A stretch of 8,463 nt of DNA from Tannerella sp. (GTDB lineage Bacteria > Bacteroidota > Bacteroidia > Bacteroidales > Tannerellaceae). The position numbers were made by a program, and so were the translations under genes. The notes under the pieces were generated by a model. It saw only the letters and a program-made list of their open reading frames with translations. It did no database searches and was not told the origin of the DNA. Positions 6,065-8,463 of this stretch are shown here, in pieces; position 1 is the stretch's first letter, and every line of letters starts with the position of its first letter. The stretch covers positions 1 through 8,463 of the forward strand of contig JAIRXI010000183.1 of NCBI GenBank assembly GCA_031268395.1. The letters are read 5' to 3'.

Positions 6065-8188
6065 ATGAAACGCATTTTTTTCCGGATTTTATTCTGCGGA
6101 GCAATCGTATTGTACGGTTGCCGGCCTGCCGCACCCGGACGGCAGGTGATCAGCCTCAATGGCGAGTGGCAAGTGGCTAAAACCGGCGGCGAATTGCCGG
6201 TGACCTATCCGTCTGTTGCATCCGTGCCCGGACTGGTTGACCTTGCCGCGCCGGCGCTCGACACCGTCGGTACCGTCTACCGCGACAGCAGCTGGTATTG
6301 GCACAAACGCACATTCGAACTGCCCGGCAACGACTTTGACATCGTCCGTCTGAAAATCTTCAAAGCCCGCTATCATACGAAAGTCTATGTTAACGGACAA
6401 TTTGCCGGCGAAAACGACTACTGTTTCACCCCGTCATATTACGACATAGGGACTTTTCTGAAACCCGGACAGCCGAACGAAATCCTGATCGGTATCGGAA
6501 GCAAGGCCGAACTGCCCAACGATATCCCCAACGGGAATGACTTCGAAAAGATCAAGTATATTCCCGGCATTTACGACAATGTGGAAATCATGCTTTCCGG
6601 ACGACCGTTTATCGACAACATACAGTGTGCGCCGGACATTGTAAACGAAAAACTCCGCGTCGTGGCCGAAGTCGAGACCGACCGTGCCGGAGGTACGCTG
6701 TCGTATTCCGTGCTTGAACGTGCTTCCGGACGGAAAGTGGCCGGCGGGTCGGCGAAAGCGGACAGCATGACAAGCGGTGGTTATGCCGTAGCCGATTTCA
6801 TCGTCGACATGAAAGGAGCGCAGTTATGGACGCCGGAATCGCCCTTCCTCTATGAACTTGTTTTGAATACCGGCGCCGACGAAAAGCGTGTGCGCTTCGG
6901 GATGCGTTCGTTCCGTTTCGATCCCGACAGGAAAGTGGCGTTGCTGAACGAAAAACCGTATTACCTGCGCGGCACGAACATCTGCATATACCGTTTCTTT
7001 GAAGATCCCGACCGCGGCGCACTGCCCTGGGACGGACAATGGCCGGTGACGCTGCACGAACGTTTCAAAGACATGCACTGGGACATGGCACGCTACTGCA
7101 TCGGCTTCCCGCCCGAACGCTGGTACGACATCTGCGACAGCATCGGTTTCATGGTGCAGGACGAATTTCCCGTCTGGGGGATATATAATTTCCAAAGCTC
7201 GCGGGTTGCAGAGGAATACCGTCGCTGGATGCGTGAACGATGGAATCATCCGAGTGTCGTTATCTGGGATGCGCAGAACGAAACCGTTACGCCGGTCACG
7301 GCCGACGCTTTCCGACAGGTGCGCGACCTTGATCTGTCGAACCGTCCATGGGAAAACGGATGGGCGGAACCCGACCGGGAGACCGACGCCGTTGAATCAC
7401 ATCCGTACCTCTTCAGCCGGTTTTTGCACGACCGCAACGCGACGGAACCGGAAGAGGGCTATCGGAAGGCGCTGTTCGGAACAGTCCAGCGTCCATTCAA
7501 TGATGCAAGCGGCTTCTCCGAAACCATGCGGAAGGCGGGAACCTTCTTCCCCAATCCGTTGATCATAAATGAATACGGCTGGATATGGCTGAACCGCAAC
7601 GGATCGACCACAACGCTGACCGACCGCGTGTACGAACTGCTCTGGAACGGTAGCCAACTCACGCCGCAGGAACGCCTCCACATCTATGCCCGCCACCTCG
7701 CCATGCTGACCGAATACTGGCGCGCACACCGACAGGCCGCCGGCGTACTGCATTTTTGCGGACTGGCTTATTCGCGTTCGGAAGAGCCGCGCGGACAGAC
7801 GTCCGACCACTGGATCGACATCCGCAATCTTACGTTCGAACCGGAGTTTTACAAATACGTCAAACCTGCCTTTGCGCCCGTCGGCCTGATGATCGACCTG
7901 TGGGAGAAGGCATACGTGCCTTCGACGACGGTAACGGCGCCTGTCCATATCGTCAACGACCTGGCGACACCGTTTGAAGGGGAACTGACACTGGAACTTT
8001 TGCGGGACGGACAGGCAGTAACCACCATCCGGCGGACGGTGAAAGCGGAAGGCTATGCCGTAGAAATCATTCCCTTTGAAATCACGTTGCCGGACGGACC
8101 GGGCAACTATCTGCTGAAAGCTGCTATTTTGCTCGACGGCGAAGAGGTGTTCAGCTTGCGGGATATCGAACTGATTCATTCCAATTGA
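6065..8188 (+). CDS. Glycoside hydrolase family 2 lipoprotein (beta-galactosidase-like)
   Basis: A 707-residue GH2 enzyme, a family of retaining exo-glycosidases that includes beta-galactosidases, beta-glucuronidases and beta-mannosidases. The N-terminus MKRIFFRILFCGAIVLYGC is a lipoprotein signal with anchor Cys19, so the protein should sit on a membrane facing the periplasm or the cell surface. Domains: sugar-binding jelly roll (about 28-180, VISLNGEW to KYIPGIYDNVEI), Ig-like domain (about 185-285), TIM barrel (about 290-600) and a C-terminal beta domain (about 615-705). The acid/base is Glu406 in WDAQNE and the likely nucleophile is Glu503 in LIINEYGW. Where many GH2 enzymes have an RxSHYP motif, this one has RYCIGFPPERWYD, so the substrate pocket may differ. 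It is short beside the roughly 1000-residue LacZ type. No SusC/SusD, sulfatase or regulator is in view, so the glycan cannot be named. Confidence 0.92.
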   Translation: MKRIFFRILFCGAIVLYGCRPAAPGRQVISLNGEWQVAKTGGELPVTYPSVASVPGLVDLAAPALDTVGTVYRDSSWYWHKRTFELPGNDFDIVRLKIFKARYHTKVYVNGQFAGENDYCFTPSYYDIGTFLKPGQPNEILIGIGSKAELPNDIPNGNDFEKIKYIPGIYDNVEIMLSGRPFIDNIQCAPDIVNEKLRVVAEVETDRAGGTLSYSVLERASGRKVAGGSAKADSMTSGGYAVADFIVDMKGAQLWTPESPFLYELVLNTGADEKRVRFGMRSFRFDPDRKVALLNEKPYYLRGTNICIYRFFEDPDRGALPWDGQWPVTLHERFKDMHWDMARYCIGFPPERWYDICDSIGFMVQDEFPVWGIYNFQSSRVAEEYRRWMRERWNHPSVVIWDAQNETVTPVTADAFRQVRDLDLSNRPWENGWAEPDRETDAVESHPYLFSRFLHDRNATEPEEGYRKALFGTVQRPFNDASGFSETMRKAGTFFPNPLIINEYGWIWLNRNGSTTTLTDRVYELLWNGSQLTPQERLHIYARHLAMLTEYWRAHRQAAGVLHFCGLAYSRSEEPRGQTSDHWIDIRNLTFEPEFYKYVKPAFAPVGLMIDLWEKAYVPSTTVTAPVHIVNDLATPFEGELTLELLRDGQAVTTIRRTVKAEGYAVEIIPFEITLPDGPGNYLLKAAILLDGEEVFSLRDIELIHSN

Positions 8189-8237
8189 ACGTACTTTTGC
8201 ATATACGAAATTTGCCCCGCAGCGGGGGAGGAGGAAC

Positions 8238-8275
8238 GACGAAGCAATCGCGATACACGCCGGGATTGCTTCGTC
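8238..8275. repeat. REP-like palindromic repeat (GACGAAGCAATC / GATTGCTTCGTC)
   Basis: Perfect 12-base inverted arms at 8238-8249 and 8264-8275 flank a 14-base loop. The context, GGAGGAAC before and CCTTACAATGACG after, resembles a dispersed intergenic repeat that I recall in several bacterial phyla, with arms ending in GATTGCTTCGTC and an outer CAATGACG. That resemblance is from memory and was not searched. No T-tract follows on either strand, so it is not a standard terminator. It lies 50 bases after the GH2 stop and may protect the transcript's 3' end. Confidence 0.65.
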
Positions 8276-8439
8276 CCTTACAATGACGAATCGGGACTTT
8301 TGAGACAGCCCTCTACGAAAACGAAAACCGCAAGTCCGCGCCGGAAGGGAATAATTTATTGACTTTGCACCCGACAGATACAAAAATACTCCGCACAGGG
8401 AGATTATTTTACCAAAGCATCTGATATTCTTCCCCTGCC

Positions 8440-8463
8440 GGCGCGGGCTTTGCAGCCCGTGCC
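8440..8463. repeat. GC-rich hairpin at the window edge
   Basis: GGCGCGGGCT (8440-8449) pairs with AGCCCGTGCC (8454-8463) around a TTGC loop. All ten positions pair, one of them as a G-T wobble. The window ends on the last stem base, so it is unknown whether a T-tract follows (intrinsic terminator) or whether this is one end of a larger intergenic palindromic repeat. Confidence 0.5.

Noticed and set aside
8192..8199. TACTTTTG just after the GH2 stop, a possible plus-strand -7 box.
   Set aside because: It has no -33 partner and no gene follows within the window. The octamer is common by chance.
8215..8227. CCCCGCAGCGGGG hairpin as a terminator for the GH2 gene.
   Set aside because: The stem is only 5 bp with a 3-base loop, and a purine-rich GGAGGAGG stretch rather than a T-tract follows.
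7397..8383. A 328-codon minus-strand open frame opposite the end of the GH2 gene.
   Set aside because: It overlaps the conserved GH2 barrel and C-terminal domain in antisense and shows no domain of its own.

Overview
The window looks like a chromosomal segment of a Bacteroidales bacterium (phylum Bacteroidota) with moderately high GC. Four things point there. Gene leaders are A/T-rich and lack clear Shine-Dalgarno sequences. Copies of the Bacteroidota -7 promoter box (TAnnTTTG) lie upstream of four genes. Two of the predicted proteins are lipoproteins. The protein families (a large transglutaminase-like lipoprotein, an LDH-type malate dehydrogenase, a GH2 lipoprotein) are typical of gut Bacteroidales. 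I cannot name the genus from sequence alone.

Layout. Positions 1-281 (minus) hold the N-terminal part of an AMP-binding long-chain fatty acid CoA ligase, cut by the window edge. Six bases upstream of its start ends a 907-residue exported lipoprotein (288-3011, minus). That protein has a catalytic transglutaminase-like domain, an Ig-like/carboxypeptidase-regulatory-like domain, a second transglutaminase-like domain that has lost its catalytic residues, and a C-terminal thioredoxin-like domain without CxxC. The two genes are probably one transcript. A 305-bp gap (3012-3316) carries a promoter box and a striking long inverted repeat. Next comes a MalY/PatB-type PLP enzyme (C-S lyase/aminotransferase, 3317-4504, minus). 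A 381-bp divergent intergenic region (4505-4885) is rich in palindromes and contains a 23-bp tandem repeat. It separates the PLP gene from malate dehydrogenase (mdh, 4886-5830, plus), which is closed by a clear intrinsic terminator (5859-5895). A glycoside hydrolase family 2 lipoprotein (6065-8188, plus) follows with its own promoter box. The last 275 bp hold no gene that I can support, but they contain a REP-like palindromic repeat and a second strong hairpin at the window edge.

The genes do not form one pathway. mdh is central metabolism, the PLP enzyme is sulfur amino-acid metabolism, the GH2 protein is glycan breakdown (no SusC/SusD partners in view), and the transglutaminase-like lipoprotein has no known substrate. 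I found no mobile element gene, CRISPR array, tRNA or rRNA, and no convincing new defence or biosynthetic system. The points most worth a second look are the domain architecture of the transglutaminase-like protein and the structured non-coding DNA: the 27-bp-armed inverted repeat, the repeats and operator-like palindromes upstream of mdh, and the REP-like element.
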